DNA from: Acridotheres tristis
Taxonomy: Eukaryota; Chordata; Aves; Passeriformes; Sturnidae
Length of the DNA: 64,000 nucleotides
Direction of reading: 5' to 3'
NCBI GenBank assembly: GCA_037013685.1
Contig: CM072888.1
Span: forward strand, 9,529,034 to 9,593,033
Shown: positions 37,301 through 49,411 of the stretch, piece by piece
Layout: each line of letters starts with the position of its first letter
How positions within the stretch are numbered: position 1 is the stretch's first letter
Made by a program: the position numbers and the translations under genes
Notes under the pieces: model-generated
Database searches by the model: none
Told to the model about the DNA's origin: nothing
What the model saw: only the letters and a program-made list of their open reading frames with translations

Positions 37301-39496
37301 GCATTTCTTTTCTGTTTTACCTGATATTCTGTTAAACTTCAGGAAGATTGCTGTTCTACAAGAAATATCTTCAGGCTTCCTGGTCCCTCCCAATACTAGG
37401 ATTTAGCACACCAGGAGAAGACATTTTTATAGACAAAATGCACAAAATACTACACTGATGGGGACCTTCTTCCTCAGAAGCCTGTGTATATGTGGCCACT
37501 ACAAGCCATAAACGTAGGAAAATTATGTTGCTCCTCGTGATGGTATAGGATAATGAAAGTGTTGAAACCAGAAAAACATGATATAGGTATATACAGAGTC
37601 TGAAGACATCATAAAATACTCATGTTTTTCTCTTTTTACTACCAGAACCCCATAATGCCTATATAGTGGTTTATCATCAGTTTTTCCTCAGTTGGCTTTT
37701 TATATATAATGGATAAAAAAAACCTCTCCTAGCTACTGCTATAATATTCAGTTATGTAGTACCAGTAACCAAGAAAGTCTGATTTTATTTCTTCAGGGAA
37801 ACTGGTGTTTTTTAAACCTTGTTACTCTTTGGCACACATGAATGAGAAGTTAATATTCCTTTCAACAAACAAAAACTTTTAAAGTAAACCAAATAGTTAC
37901 TAAAATAAATTTGGAAGGATTGACAGGATGATGAATATTCCAAAGAACCCAGTTCTACACGACTACAGCCATTCAACAATGTAAGTGTAAAAAACACTAC
38001 AAAAATGAAGGCCAAAGAAACTTTGTATATATCTGCTTAACAGACTTCCAAATATTTTTGCTACTTTTATGCTGTTGTCTTCTTTTTCTTGTGATTATTT
38101 TCTTGTTGTTTCTGTATTTGGCTACTGCCACTAAAGCATCTCCTGTTTGTTTTCCAGAACATATTTTCAGTCTGGAGTAAAGTATGCAACTTATATTTAT
38201 ATCTTCTGATAATGATTCTAGCTTTGGTTTTGGGGTTTTATTTTCTTACTTCCTCAATGGCTTCTTTACAGCTTTATACTTCAAAACATGCCAGAATGTC
38301 ACTTACTATACAAATATATCATCTTGTTTGCAATTATATGGGTGCATAATGCAATATTCTTCACCTTCCATTCCAGGAGAATTAAAAAGCTTGTGTGTTT
38401 TTTTTCATGGAGTCTTGGTTTGCTTTCTCAGAGGATTATGTAAAACATTCCTCCAAGTCTAATCTGAATGTGATATCCTGGAATTTTATTGTGCACAAGC
38501 ACATTTCACCCTAGTGAAATCCCATCTGAACTTGAGTTTATTCTGAATTCACATCACCTCTATCCAAACTTTTTTTGGTTTTCCAGATATAGAGTTTTAA
38601 ACCAAGTGAAAGTGAAACCATTCAACTCACATTCAACCTACTATCAGTGCAATCACCTGCAAAGTTTGGAAAGCTCAGAATGGTGGAACAAGCACTTATA
38701 TCTGTAAGCTTTGACTTGAATACCGTGCAAAAATAAGTCTCATGGCTCTGCAACATTTCATATTCCGAAAGTCTGAACCACCACAACTGAAGCATCCCTT
38801 CAATTTACATGTTTCCATTTGTCTGCAAAGAGATCACACTGCTTTTCTGTTAATCCCACCCAGGAGTGGGAATATGGACTCTAAGTTTACTCTAAGAGCC
38901 CTGAATTCCTGCTTATGGAAGTCAGCTGATGACAGTGGAATTGGTTAATTTACATTGTTTAACGATCTGGCCCTCTGGCATTTTCTATCAAATAGAGCTA
39001 GAGTAACAGCTGAGTAGCTAAACATAAACAAACAGATAGTGAACATATGTAAAACAGTTGTCTATTTTGTAATAGAGAAAGTAAGAAATAGATTTTTCAG
39101 ATAAGACTTTGTTCTTCATCTTGCACAAAAGTGCATTCATCTGGAAGTTAGATGCTGAAAATACTGGACTGTAACTTGCCTTAACACACAGAACTATTTC
39201 AGGCTGGATACACACAGGCCTCCCCAGCACTTATACCATGACAAATCCCCTGGAGTGTTCACCAGAAAGTGTTTCTCTCATCACTCAGGGATGTGCTGAA
39301 TTTCCCCTGCTGAAGTGGCTCTGCTTGAAAAAATGGATTCGATATTAAATCAATGAGAAACCCCAGCTCAGGGAGATAACATCTCTCTCTCTTTCTCAGT
39401 AGTGGTAGAAACCAAAATCCCCTCAAGCCCTCAGAAAGCTTGGCATGATACTGGTGACCTCTCCAAGTGAGTCAGAGGAGGCCCAGGATTGTGATC
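37301..39496. other. Unique AT-rich non-coding DNA
   Basis: No gene or interspersed repeat is recognised. The frames seen on both strands, up to 92 codons, have no protein-like features. Confidence 0.5.
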
Positions 39497-39877
39497 ATAG
39501 ACCTGGAATATCTCTCTTGTGAAGAGGCAGGGAGAGCTGGGGCAGTTCTCCCTAGAGAAGAAAGCACACCGTGGAGACCTTAAATTACCTTCCAGTACCT
39601 GAAGTGACCTACAAAAGATCTGGAGAGGGATATTTCACAAGGACAGGTAGTGATAGGAAAAAGCAGAAAGACTTCAAACTGAAAGACAGTAGGTTTAGAT
39701 CAGATATTAGGAAGAAGAATTCTTTTCTGTGAGGATGATTAGGCACTGGAATAATTTGCCTAGAGAAGCTGTGGATGCCCCATCCCCAAAAGTGTTCAAG
39801 GCCAGGCTGGATGGAGCTCTGAACAAACCAAACTGTTGAAAGTTATCCCTGCCATTCTGTGATGCTTTGATTCATAG
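39497..39877 (+). mobile_element. CR1 LINE fragment, 3' end, longest copy
   Basis: The best-preserved CR1 copy in the window, about 380 bases: GACCTGGAATATCTCTCTTG, GAGCTGGGGCAGTTCTCCCTAGAGAAG in spaced words, CTTCCAGTACCTGAAG, GGTTTAGATCAGATATTAGGAAG, GTGAGGATGATTAGGCACTGGAA, AGAAGCTGTGGATGCCCCATCCC and GTTCAAGGCCAGGCTGGATGG. Near its end the usual block between the 'GGAGCTCTGA' words and the ATTCTGTGAT terminus is shortened. It represents the end of the reverse-transcriptase reading frame plus tail, with frame breaks. Confidence 0.95.
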
Positions 39878-41300
39878 GACTTTTCTGCTTGGTTGCTTTT
39901 TCAGAGCAGGGAGGGGTTGGCCAGCTTTCAAAGCTGTGCATCCTGAACCTACACACAAATCTTTCCCTCTCATTTCTGAGATATCTGTCTGTGTTAGCAG
40001 AGTCCACTGATACCTGGGCTGAGCTCTGTGTGCCCAGGGCGGCTGTTGATCCAACACAGCCATGCTCCATCCAGTGCTCTACCCAGCCATCCCAACTGGC
40101 TCTCCCTCTGCATCATCTCCCTGCCTTGCAGTACTAAGTGCACTGGAGAATCTAATCTTGGGTTTTTTTCGATGGTTAGAAGAGGTTTATTTGTCTCCTG
40201 ATGAGGCAATGAGTTAACTGGATTTTTTTTTCTTTTGGGGAAATCTGAATCCAGACATAAAAATCTTTCTCATGCTCCTTTCACCCCCTAAAATTTGTTC
40301 TATGTGTTTTCTGAAGCTGTTTGTCTCTGCTCCAACAATCCCACCAAAATAATATGGTCATTTCCCAAGTGCCAGCCGCTGCCATCTTCTCAGTAGGAAA
40401 AAAGGGATCTTTGATCTGAGCTAATTATTCATCTTGCCCCACACCTACTACCACTGTTAAAAAACACAGCACATCAGAAGTAGATTGTGCTATATTTCAT
40501 GCACATTCACTGCTGGAGCTAAGGGACGTACCCATCTGTTATTTGCTCTCAGTTTCGCTTACCGATAAAATAGGAAAGACAGATTGCTGATGGGCTCTTT
40601 GAAGCAAAAGGCTTCACTGTTTTACAATTAGAGTCTATAAATTATTTTTTTTTTCAGTAGACAGCATGCAGCCTAGCCCAAATCAAAATTACTTCTACTA
40701 AATTAAAACTAAGTACTCTGTACTTTATTTTTTTTTCTTTGTATCATGTAACTTTGAGTGATGGAACCTTACAGCAGCTTGACTTTCTTCAAATTGTATT
40801 AGACTTTCTCCCAGCACAATCTGCCTTTCTGTTATCTGGATTTCAAACATATGCTCTAGTCTGTTTTTCAGCTGTGTCACCATAGAAAAGTCTGTGAGGG
40901 GGTTAGTGCATTCTGGCTCAGGGACCCAAAGAGGGAATCGAGGTCACAGGGCAGAGAGACAATGCCATTGTCTGTAGGATGGAGGTTTGACAGATACTGT
41001 CCTTTCAGGGGTTCTCTCTGCTAATTTTTATGGCCATCGCAGATCCCAAGAACTTCCCAGTACAGAAGACAGACAGCCTTTAACACACCAGGACGGAGAC
41101 ACAACCCACTCGTAGGAGACATGATGTTTGTTATAAATTTTCACCAGGCTGAACAAAGACACCAGACACATGTCAAGAGCTCTTCTGTTTCCTTGTGCAT
41201 CACACTTCAGTAAGTTTTCAGCTCCCACCACAAACTCCTCAAAGGTGCTGACTCACAAGCCACAACACACCTCCAGCAGCTTAACAGGGATGGCTTCCAC
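39878..41300. other. Unique non-coding DNA
   Basis: Overlapping short frames on both strands at 39843-40209 follow the CR1 copy and look like chance. T runs occur at 40644-40654 and 40730-40736. No other feature is recognised. Confidence 0.5.
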
Positions 41301-41336
41301 CTCCAGGAACACTCAATAGGGGATAGAGCTCAGGTT

Positions 41337-41939
41337 TTGTATAGATTAATTGTGTTTGCAGAGTGTGAGTCGCTCCCTCCTTTCTGTCACTCAGAGCAGC
41401 CACCGTACTGCCAACCCCCATCCATCCATCAGTGCATCAGCTCAGATTTAATCCCAAAAGTATTAAAAGCCACCCTGGAAGATTCCCAGTTTTGTCAGAC
41501 ACATAACCTGGCAGCAGCTCACCTAATACACATTACCTGTGCCACCCTTCATGCTCTATCAGTGGATCTCTGGCCAGCACTGGAGTCCTCTTCTCTTGAC
41601 ATACATCTTAAAGCAACGTTTAAAGCTTTTCGGAGGAAAGTTAATTTTCTGATAATGATTAAAATTTCTGCATGCTGGTATTCTACAGGCAGGACTACAG
41701 GAGGAGCCATCCTCTATGATTCACAGTCAATGAGTTCTGAGCTTTCAGGATTCAGGTGCACCACCCAAAGAAGTGCAACAGTTAACAGCATCTTCTGTGT
41801 GCTTCTCACCATATCTGAAAGCAAGTCATTGTTCTGGCAAGGTCATTTCTACTGCTTGAGCCAATTAAACCACTTAAGGAGAAAAAAACAGCCTGCTAAG
41901 CACAGGAAATTCAGTTCTAAGTTCAAAGTACCTGCATAG
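41337..41939 (+). other. Long unrecognised open frame (200 codons), probably non-coding
   Basis: The longest open frame in the window. The translation is a mixed sequence with no signal peptide, membrane span or known motif, and it starts at a TTG, not an ATG. Its middle, around residues 78-110 (a tryptophan, then Leu/Ser-rich, then FKAFRRKVNFL), loosely resembles the C-terminal end of LINE reverse-transcriptase proteins, but this is weak. Chance frames of this length are possible in 64 kb. Alternatives are an old pseudogene or a conserved element that happens to be open. Confidence 0.2.
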
Positions 41940-42392
41940 TTCAGAGTAAATAATCTTGTAACTTTGGGACAAATTTGCTAACACAAACATCTCTGCACAA
42001 CAGCTGCCATTTTGCTCATTGTGATCAACATACAGAACCCTATAATGTAGCCTTATGGCTATGCACCTTCCATATGAGATACTAAAAAAAAAAAAAAACT
42101 AGAACAGCAAACTTCTGCTGTTCTTCTTCCCCACATATTGCCCTATTGTTTGCAGCAATCTACAACAGGAGCAAAATCTGAGGAGGTCTGTTGACTGGTG
42201 AATCTTTACTGCTTTGGGAGGCTGGAGGTCTTTATGAACTGAGTTACTGTGCCACAGATACCACCCTAAAATATCCTAGGAAAACACTTCAAGGAAGAAC
42301 GTCAATGCTCCCTGATTGTATTATTAGTCTGCCTTTGCCATACTGACAAGCCTTCAGAGAAGGCTGATGAGTTCTATCTTGTACCATGCAGA
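41940..42392. other. Unique non-coding DNA
   Basis: There is an A run at about 42084-42098. Nothing else is recognised. Confidence 0.5.
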
Positions 42393-42930
42393 TGCTCACT
42401 CACTCCCTCTTCCCCACTGTGGGATGGGGAGGAGAATCAGAAAAAGAGAAAAAAAAAAACCTCATGGATAAAGCTAAGACGAGTTTAATAATAAAAACTA
42501 AATTAAATAAATAAATAAAATAATAATAACAAAAACAATGATAGTAATGGAGGGCGGGGGGGAAGAGAAAGAAATAAAATACATGACAGATAAGTTGCAC
42601 ATGATAAAATTGCTTACCACCAATATGCAGCTCATTCCCAAAGAGTGATTGCCCTCTTTTTGGGTAACCCTCCCCAGTTTATACTGACCATGACATTCGA
42701 AGACCTGGAATAGCCCTTTGGACAGTTCAGCTCAGCTGTCCCAGCCATGCTCCCTCCCAGATTCTTGTGCACCTTCTCACTGCAGAGCCTGGGACACCGA
42801 AAAGTGCTTTATTTAGGGTAAGCACTACTGAGCAACAGCCAACACATCAGTGTGTTATCCATGTTATACAAAATCCAAGCCACAGCACTGTACCAGCTGC
42901 TAGGATGAACATGAACTCTATCCCAGGACA
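42393..42930 (-). mobile_element. Solo LTR of an avian endogenous retrovirus
   Basis: About 540 bases match, in order, an LTR family I know as widespread in birds. Read on the minus strand it starts TGTCCTGGGATAGAG at 42930, continues through a section complementary to GAGCAACAGCCAACACATCAGTGTG and a TATAAA promoter box at 42683-42678, and ends in an A/T-rich (TTTA)n section with an ATTAAA-type polyadenylation signal near 42484-42489. No gag, pol or env sequence lies on either side, so it is most likely a solo LTR left by recombination. I cannot see a clean target-site duplication, so the ends are accurate to perhaps ten bases. Subfamily and retroviral class are not certain. Confidence 0.85.
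42678..42683 (-). promoter_or_regulatory. TATA box of the LTR
   Basis: The minus strand reads CAGTATAAACT, at the position where this LTR family carries its TATA box. It fixes the orientation of the LTR. Whether it still drives transcription is unknown. Confidence 0.6.
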
Positions 42931-45900
42931 CTTACTAACACCAGGGGAGTGTTTTGAGATTCTTGAAGCAAAGCATGGGTGAAGTGCAAGTCTCACAAGC
43001 AGCCAGAGGTTTGGGCCATTGGTCCTTGGCCAGCACAGCCCAGGCACCTGGAGTCTGCCAAGGAGCTTTGCTGCTCTTCATGGAGGGATAGGCCACAAAG
43101 CTGCATCTGGTTGATCCCTAAAAAGTTACATTTGAGTTGGAGAGCAGCTGAAGGCAAATGCCCTGCCAAGTGCAATCAGCCCCGTTTGTGTCTCTGGCTG
43201 AACACACCGTACTGATGGGTCAGCTGCCTTATCTGGACTTTGGGGGGTACACTGGTGTGTACAAAGTCAGGGTAACCTCACAGTGCAAAAATCTCAACTG
43301 CATTCCTGCTTTGCCTGCAGCAGCGATTGCTATCTCCTCTGTAAGTATATCTGTCATTGTTGCAGCTGAACATAATTGCATAGTAATTTGTCAACACTTT
43401 GGGAAAAAGAATGTGTAGTTTGCAACTGGTGTGACCTCACCCTCAGAGTGCCTTGGCTCCATTGTTTTCCACACAGCATGCTTGTCACAGGTTTGGGGAT
43501 TTTTCTTCCTCTTGGGCAGAATAAACAAAGGAACACACAACAAAACCTTTCCTACTCCAGGCAATGTGTAGCCTCCTCTGGACACTGTGCCCAATGGTAC
43601 ACAGTTCTCTCCCTGCAGGCAGGAAGGGCCACCTCTCTCCACCAGTCCTGCAGCATTCCCCAGCCACTAGAAGAGAAAAAGGGATTTGTTAGCATCAGGT
43701 CATGAAGCTTGGTGTCATATGGAAAGGGGAACCTCCTCTACCCTTCCCCTTGTGTAAGAAAGTTAACAAAGGGAAACGAGGAAAGTCATGCACAACAGAA
43801 GGAAAAAAATGTTGGTGAAAAGTAGGCAGGAATACCTATGTTTGTGAATTATTTACAATAAATTAACAAATGGTTTTCTTCTCTGGTCATCTAGTACATC
43901 CCATCTTGAAATACACCTATATGGGTGTCTGTGTACACATATGTATATAGCCTGGTAAAATTAGTTATGGTTTTAGCCTGTTTTTATGCCACAAGCCACC
44001 TGGGAGAAATACAAGGGACTTTATGGGTAGTTTGAACTTTTCATTTCTTCCTTTCAAACAAGGTCTATGGATTATTTATCCATTCCCTTCAAGTGTGAAC
44101 ACATTCTGTCATTCATTATTGTATGAACATCCTCAGGGACTGCATCATGCAATTAGACCCCCTTCTGTCACCTTCCTTCTAGGCCTGGAGATAATGTACT
44201 ATCCAAACACCACCTCATACATAACTCATTCATTTAATTCCCTGCAGTACACTCACTTCTTGCCCTTCTTTGCACTTCCTAAAGCATTTAAATACCATCT
44301 TCAAACTGTTCTTATGAGACCAGCCCACAAAACAGCACACAGGAATTAGACCAGTTTTTGGAGATGCTGTAGAGACGACTTTTCTTTGACCCATAACAAT
44401 GTTTTTCATGGTCTTCTGGCAGCTCAGTCCTTTGAGAAAAGGAGGCTCAAAAACAAGTCATTGCTAAAAGAGAGCTGCAGCTTATTGCTTTCTCTGGTGC
44501 ATTTCAGTTGTTTTCAGGGCCTTACTGAGCATCCTGGGTCATATGATTTCCTTTTGCTCAAGTGTGTCAACAGCACATCAGCTCTGTTCTGCTGGTGTTG
44601 CACTCAGCATACAAACAGTGCAGGCAAGGAATTTCAAAACAGAAATGCTGGGAGCTACAGAGAATATTCTTAGTTTTTGAAGCATTGTCACAGTGCTCAA
44701 ACCTTGAACACCTACCAGAAACAATTAAACATCTGCTTAGGAAAGAAAGGTTATACTTTTTAACAGCAAGAGTTTCTATTGTAAAACACACAAAAAACCA
44801 AAACAAGAAAAACAAACAAATAAACAAAAAAAACCCGTGGAAGCAAAATATCAACAAAATATCAATTCCTCCTCAAGCAACCCTCTGGAGAAATCAGCTA
44901 TTTCCTTACAAGAGATACCACATAAGAAAGAAGCAGTCTCCACTTTTCTTTCTCAAATGAATTTTTTGTTCAATAGAAGCATGACCATGTGATTACATTA
45001 TGCTTCTTACACTCGCCAGTGCCTAACTATAGTCAGTCTGCTTCCAAAGCCTGTCAAGTTTACCTGTTTTCTCTGTTGTTAAATAGACTATTTTGTGCAG
45101 TTTCATGCCTCTGCACAATAATGAGTAGACTGGTGTGTGTCACTCCAGTACTGTCATTAACAGCAGGCTGGAACGAGGCCACGCTTTGCTGGAGCAAAGC
45201 CAGACCAGAAAAGTGTCTTAATAAATGCCAACACTTTTCTGAGAAAATAACCCAAACAAAGCAAGCCAGGAAAATTCCAGAAAAATATGCTTTCATTGAA
45301 ATGTATGAGATTTTCAAAAAACATCAAATATTGGGTTTTATTAATTGCTATTAATTTACTAATATTTTTTTAAACATGCTGATTTTGGTGAGAGGGGCCT
45401 GGAGAAGTATAACTGGTTTTTAGCCAGATGAAGCAACTCCCAGGAACCTAGGGTCTGTCCTGAAAATGTCATTGCTGTTGAAAGCCCAACAATTATTCTA
45501 TGATTCACAACCCAGGAGCACATCCCACTTGCTGGCTGCCACATGTAAGAGGCTATACAAGTTTCTTAAAATGTTTTTTTCCTCCTAATTTTCCCTAGTT
45601 TGTTTTTTTTGTCACAGGTTTAACACACATACTTCCCCCACCCTCGTCCCCCCAAAAGAATAAAAAACCAAACAAATTTCTCCAAAGCCACAAGGCTTCT
45701 GAATTCCTCAAGACTGCAAAAAGAAATCTCTGTCTTCCACTCACTCTGCTCTCCCATATTGGCTTCTCCAGAGAGCCCACAGGAAGTATGAAATGCAGGT
45801 CTACACAATGCAACACCCAGGGTGACCATGTGGTTTAAAGTGAAATATTTTGCTGTACCTACAAGCAGAAGAAAACTCCAGTAATAATTGAGCAATGTTA

Positions 45901-46735
45901 CCTGCTCTTATGTGTTTCTCATATTTGTTTCCCTTTTGGTGGAATACACTGTGTTTTAAATATTTCAGTGGAGTCATCAGCAACACTGTACTGCCTCATA
46001 TTAAATGAATTAGGCTCCTTGAAGAGTTAGTTTGGATTTAATGCTGGGTTTAATGGTCTAGCTAGTGTGGTTCTCTGAATGATCTGAGTGTCATTAAAAC
46101 TCTCTCTGTGTGAAAAGATATGAAGATCCAAACCAGATGAATCAGTGCTACATTTGCAAAATTAGTGTAGTGTTGAATTCTGGTCCTCAAATAGTGCAAT
46201 GCAGAGCAACTGCAGAGATGACTTATGAGGCAATTCCTCTGAATTAATTTAGATGACATACTCTGCCCTGCAAACATAACTTGGGCATTCTTCTGTCCAC
46301 ATCACAAGAACAATCTGCAGAGTCAGCTTTTAGCTGGCTCTTGATTTCAATGCCATAAATTTCAGTAGCTAGTGATAAAATACACGCTTGTTCTTGCTGA
46401 GGAGTGCCAGAAGTTGAAGTTTTACATGTCTCTAAACCTGGATCTGGTTTTGGTATTACAGTGGTACCCGAAGATGAAAGTAATTAATTGTTCCTGACCA
46501 AAACTTTTCCATTAAAACAAGTCACCTTTTATATACATAAATTTACATGCGTCTGTGTTAAAAAAAAAAAAATGTTTTAGACAAGCCAAAAATTCAAGAG
46601 ATGTGAAAATCTGCCTTATAGTTGGGGTGAGTGGGCAGTACAGACAGACCTATTTATAAAGAAAACTCTGGCCTCTTTCTGTTTTAAAATCCAGGCTTGC
46701 CTTAACTATTCCTTCAGCAGTAGCAGCTATTTAAT
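42931..46735. other. Unique non-coding DNA
   Basis: 42970-43700 is GC-richer than average and carries many overlapping short frames on both strands, none protein-like. An A-rich AAAC tract lies at 44781-44835. A TTCTATGATTC word at 45490-45515 might be a remnant of a CR1 terminus but is too short to call. Confidence 0.45.
44781..44835. repeat. A-rich (AAAC)n tract
   Basis: ACACAC, AACCAAAAC and AAACAAAT units lead into A8 and CCC. It belongs to the same class as the tracts at 3.4, 31.0, 36.6 and 58.5 kb. Confidence 0.85.
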
Positions 46736-47030
46736 ACAATCACAGAAAGACTTTGGTTGGAAAAGACCTCTAAAAGGATGAGTCCAGTTGCTAATCTAGT
46801 ACAGCCATTGCAAAACCTTGTCCTCAAGTACCACATCCACACATCTTTTAAATATCTCTAGGGAGGGTGACTTAACCACTTTCCTGGGCAGCTTATCCTA
46901 ATTCCAACTCTTACCATGAAGAATTTTTTCATAATATCCAATCTAAACCTGCCCTGGTGCAACTTGAAGGCATTTAATGTTGTCCTATTTGTTGTTACTT
47001 GGGAGAAAGGACTTATATCACCTATACACA
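46736..47030 (-). mobile_element. CR1 LINE fragment, 3' end, diverged
   Basis: A reverse-oriented CR1 tail: CAATCACAGAAAGACTTTGG, TTGGAAAAGACCTCTAAAAGG, CCACATCCACACATCTTTTAAA, the CTTTCCTGGGCAGCTTATCC block, CCAATCTAAACCTGCCCTGG and TTGTCCTATTTGTTGTTACTTGGGAGAA in spaced words. It is diverged. Its left part, with the ATGAGTCCAG word, belongs to a different CR1 subfamily from the copy at 36.4 kb. Confidence 0.92.
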
Positions 47031-47284
47031 TCAAATTCTAAAAGTAAAATTTTATTTTACAGCTATCCTCAGTCTAACAGGAGCTTTGGTTGCTCTTTCA
47101 GCCATTTGAATGCTTTTATTTGCTGGCCCCATGTGTGCTGTCATGCCATGCTGTGAGAGGTTTGCTTTCTCTGTGAGAAACCACAAACACTGCCTGAAGG
47201 TTCACAGACCTTTAGAGGTAATAATGTCCAACATCCCCAGTTCCCCCTGTCCTACTCACACACTTAGTATCAGCCTGTAAGCCA
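47031..47284. other. Short interval between two oppositely oriented CR1 copies
   Basis: Possibly a decayed continuation of the CR1 on the left, with GCTTTGGTTGCTCTTTCAG words at about 47085-47105. It is otherwise unassigned. Confidence 0.35.
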
Positions 47285-47356
47285 GACTCCAGGATGGACC
47301 AAATGATCCCTTGAGGTCCCTTCCAACCCAATTTTTCTCCCGTGATTCTTGTATGC
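47285..47356 (+). mobile_element. CR1 LINE fragment, extreme 3' end
   Basis: Only the diagnostic terminus is clear: CCAGGATGGACCAAATGATCC, CTTGAGGTCCCTTCCAACCC, then a TTCTCCCGTGATTCT ending. It points toward the minus-strand CR1 copy about 250 bases away, so the two form a loose inverted pair. Confidence 0.85.
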
Positions 47357-49030
47357 AAATATAAAAGTCCTACAAAGAAATGAAGCAACGTAAAAAACAA
47401 CACAAACCTACAAAACTGCAACAATGGTAGTAGTATAAAGAAAGGGAAGAAACCAGGGCAGTTTTAATCCTGAGATTAATTCCTCTACCATTTGAGACGG
47501 ATCACAAACATCACTAGGAAAATAACCAGTTCCTAAGGCTCGTTTATAACATACACTAACATTGAGAGAAGTCCTCCAGAACGACATCCTTCCTCTCCTC
47601 ACAAAATGTGCTCAGGTTTTTGATGGCATTTCACAGAGGGACAGCCAGCCCTAGAAGAGCTGATTAATTGCACTCCCTGTTCAACAGGGGTAGGTGAAAA
47701 GCAGGAATGCAGGCATCTAGCCTAGCAATGCCAATTACAATTGCAAGATGACTGATGAGATGAATAATGGAGGATACCATGGCTTAAAATTTCACCTTTC
47801 CCAGAAATAAAATGTTGAGGGAGTTAGCTGCATTTATGTGCTAATTCCTCCTATATAGAGACCAGGTGGCTTTTAGAACTTGTTCCATTGATTTTCTCTA
47901 TTTTTTTTTCAAGTTTTATTTATTGACATTCCAGCAAGAGAATTCTTTCAATAGCAGCCACATAACTTATCTTTGCAGAGTTTTACATTTCTTTTTTCCC
48001 TCTCCTTTTTTCTGATCTTTTTTTTTAATAACTGAAAAGCTAATTTTGCAAAGTTTAACTGTAACAGCAGTGCAAGACAGAAATGTTCTTTTGTTTAACC
48101 TGGTTTGTCACTTATGCCAAACAAAAATTTATTAAGCAGAATAGAGGTTGCATGCAGGAGATAAATGGTGGCTCTGTACAGCATTGTTAAATATTTTGCC
48201 TTCTACTACACCCTTGTTCTGTCCAATATTATGTGTCTAAGTCACACTTGAAAAAGCACTTAAGGCACACACCTATTTAGAGGAGGCAAGAAAGGGTTTG
48301 CTAACTAGGAATGCACTATTCAGCTGAGGACTGCATTTGCAAATCACACATTTATCAGTAAATCTGAGTAAGTATTTTAAGAGGAACTGTCTGAATAGCA
48401 CATGTGCAGAAATTGCACCAGAAAGGAAAAATACAGCAGGGTGATGATAATCACTATCATTAGTATTTTTAGCAATAGGAAGTATGAGTAAGTAGTAATA
48501 ATGTATCCCAATGTTTTGATTTTTAAGGGTTTTTTTTCTAGGTTTAAGAGTTTCACAAAATTTTGCATTATATTTTAATATATATAAAGCAATATTTCAA
48601 GAAGGAAAGCAGGCTTAATGCATGTTTCACAGAGCTCTGGACCTCAGGATATTTCAACACTTCAGGCTCATGCAAACATAAATTTGCAGGGTATTCCAAG
48701 GTGGCACTGCTAGATACTATGCCAGGAGGTCTCCTGTTCCCTGTTGAATCCATGAGCAATCCTTGCAGCAGTACTGACTGTGCTCAGTCTGCCACTAGGA
48801 GCCTTTCCAAGTGGAATTAGAGTATTGGAAAAGCAAGATATTTTACACTCTGCTTTAGACTTTTTATCCATCGGCAGTTATCATGGTGAATAACTAATTT
48901 CCAAAAAATTTAACATCTGTGCCAGGCTCTCCTGAAAAGGGAGGCTTCTGTTTCCTGTTCTGTTAGGAATAAGACAACTATATTAATTCAAAACCTTATG
49001 GCACAGGCAGGATTTTTGCACCCATGGAAA
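47357..49030. other. Unique AT-rich non-coding DNA
   Basis: T runs occur at about 47900-47912 and 48018-48027. No gene or repeat is recognised. Confidence 0.5.
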
Positions 49031-49078
49031 TGTGTAACCACTGAGGCACGGACGCAAACCAGCAGGGAATCTGAATCC

Positions 49079-49084
49079 TTTATT
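49079..49084 (-). promoter_or_regulatory. LTR polyadenylation signal AATAAA
   Basis: A consensus AATAAA on the minus strand, about 17 bases downstream of the TATA box and about 48 bases before the LTR end. This is the usual compact arrangement in many LTRs. Confidence 0.55.
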
Positions 49085-49100
49085 CAAAGAAAGGAGCTGG

Positions 49101-49107
49101 TTTTATA
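49101..49107 (-). promoter_or_regulatory. LTR TATA box
   Basis: The minus strand reads GTGTATAAAACCAGCTC, a strong TATA match. Together with the nearby AATAAA it sets the orientation of the LTR. Confidence 0.55.
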
Positions 49108-49411
49108 CACTTCTTTAAGACACAGGATTTCATTATATGGTAACTCTCACTAATTCTCTCTCACACATTGCCATGTCAGCAGCATGCTTTCCTAATGTCT
49201 CTGTATGTGATCCTGTGCTGGTCACCTGTCTGTCAGCTTCTGGCAGGCTCCTCTCTGCAGGGCTCTGCCCCTGACACCTCCTCCCCACAAGGTCAGGTGG
49301 AGACAAGCTCCTTGTGCTGCCCTGTGCTCCTCTGTGCCATCATGTGCTGTTCTGTGCTTCTGCAGGTACATCCCACAGCTGTGACTCAATTCCATCCTGT
49401 CTCTTCCCACA

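Larger units (their letters stand above)
49031..49411 (-). mobile_element. Probable solo LTR of an endogenous retrovirus (second family)
   Basis: On the minus strand the left end reads as a retroviral LTR 3' part: a TATAAAA box at 49107-49101, then AATAAA at 49084-49079, then about 48 bases of U5-like sequence closing in GGTTACACA. The far end is placed at 49411 because the minus strand there begins TGTGGGAAG, giving TGTG...CACA inverted termini. No target-site duplication is visible, so this end is uncertain. No internal retroviral genes flank it. The 182-codon plus-strand frame at 49168-49716 crosses it and is antisense to it. Confidence 0.6.

Noticed and set aside
45395..45515. Possible CR1 terminus (TTCTATGATTC word)
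   Set aside because: Only one short word fits the CR1 consensus, and the upstream sequence does not follow the expected order.
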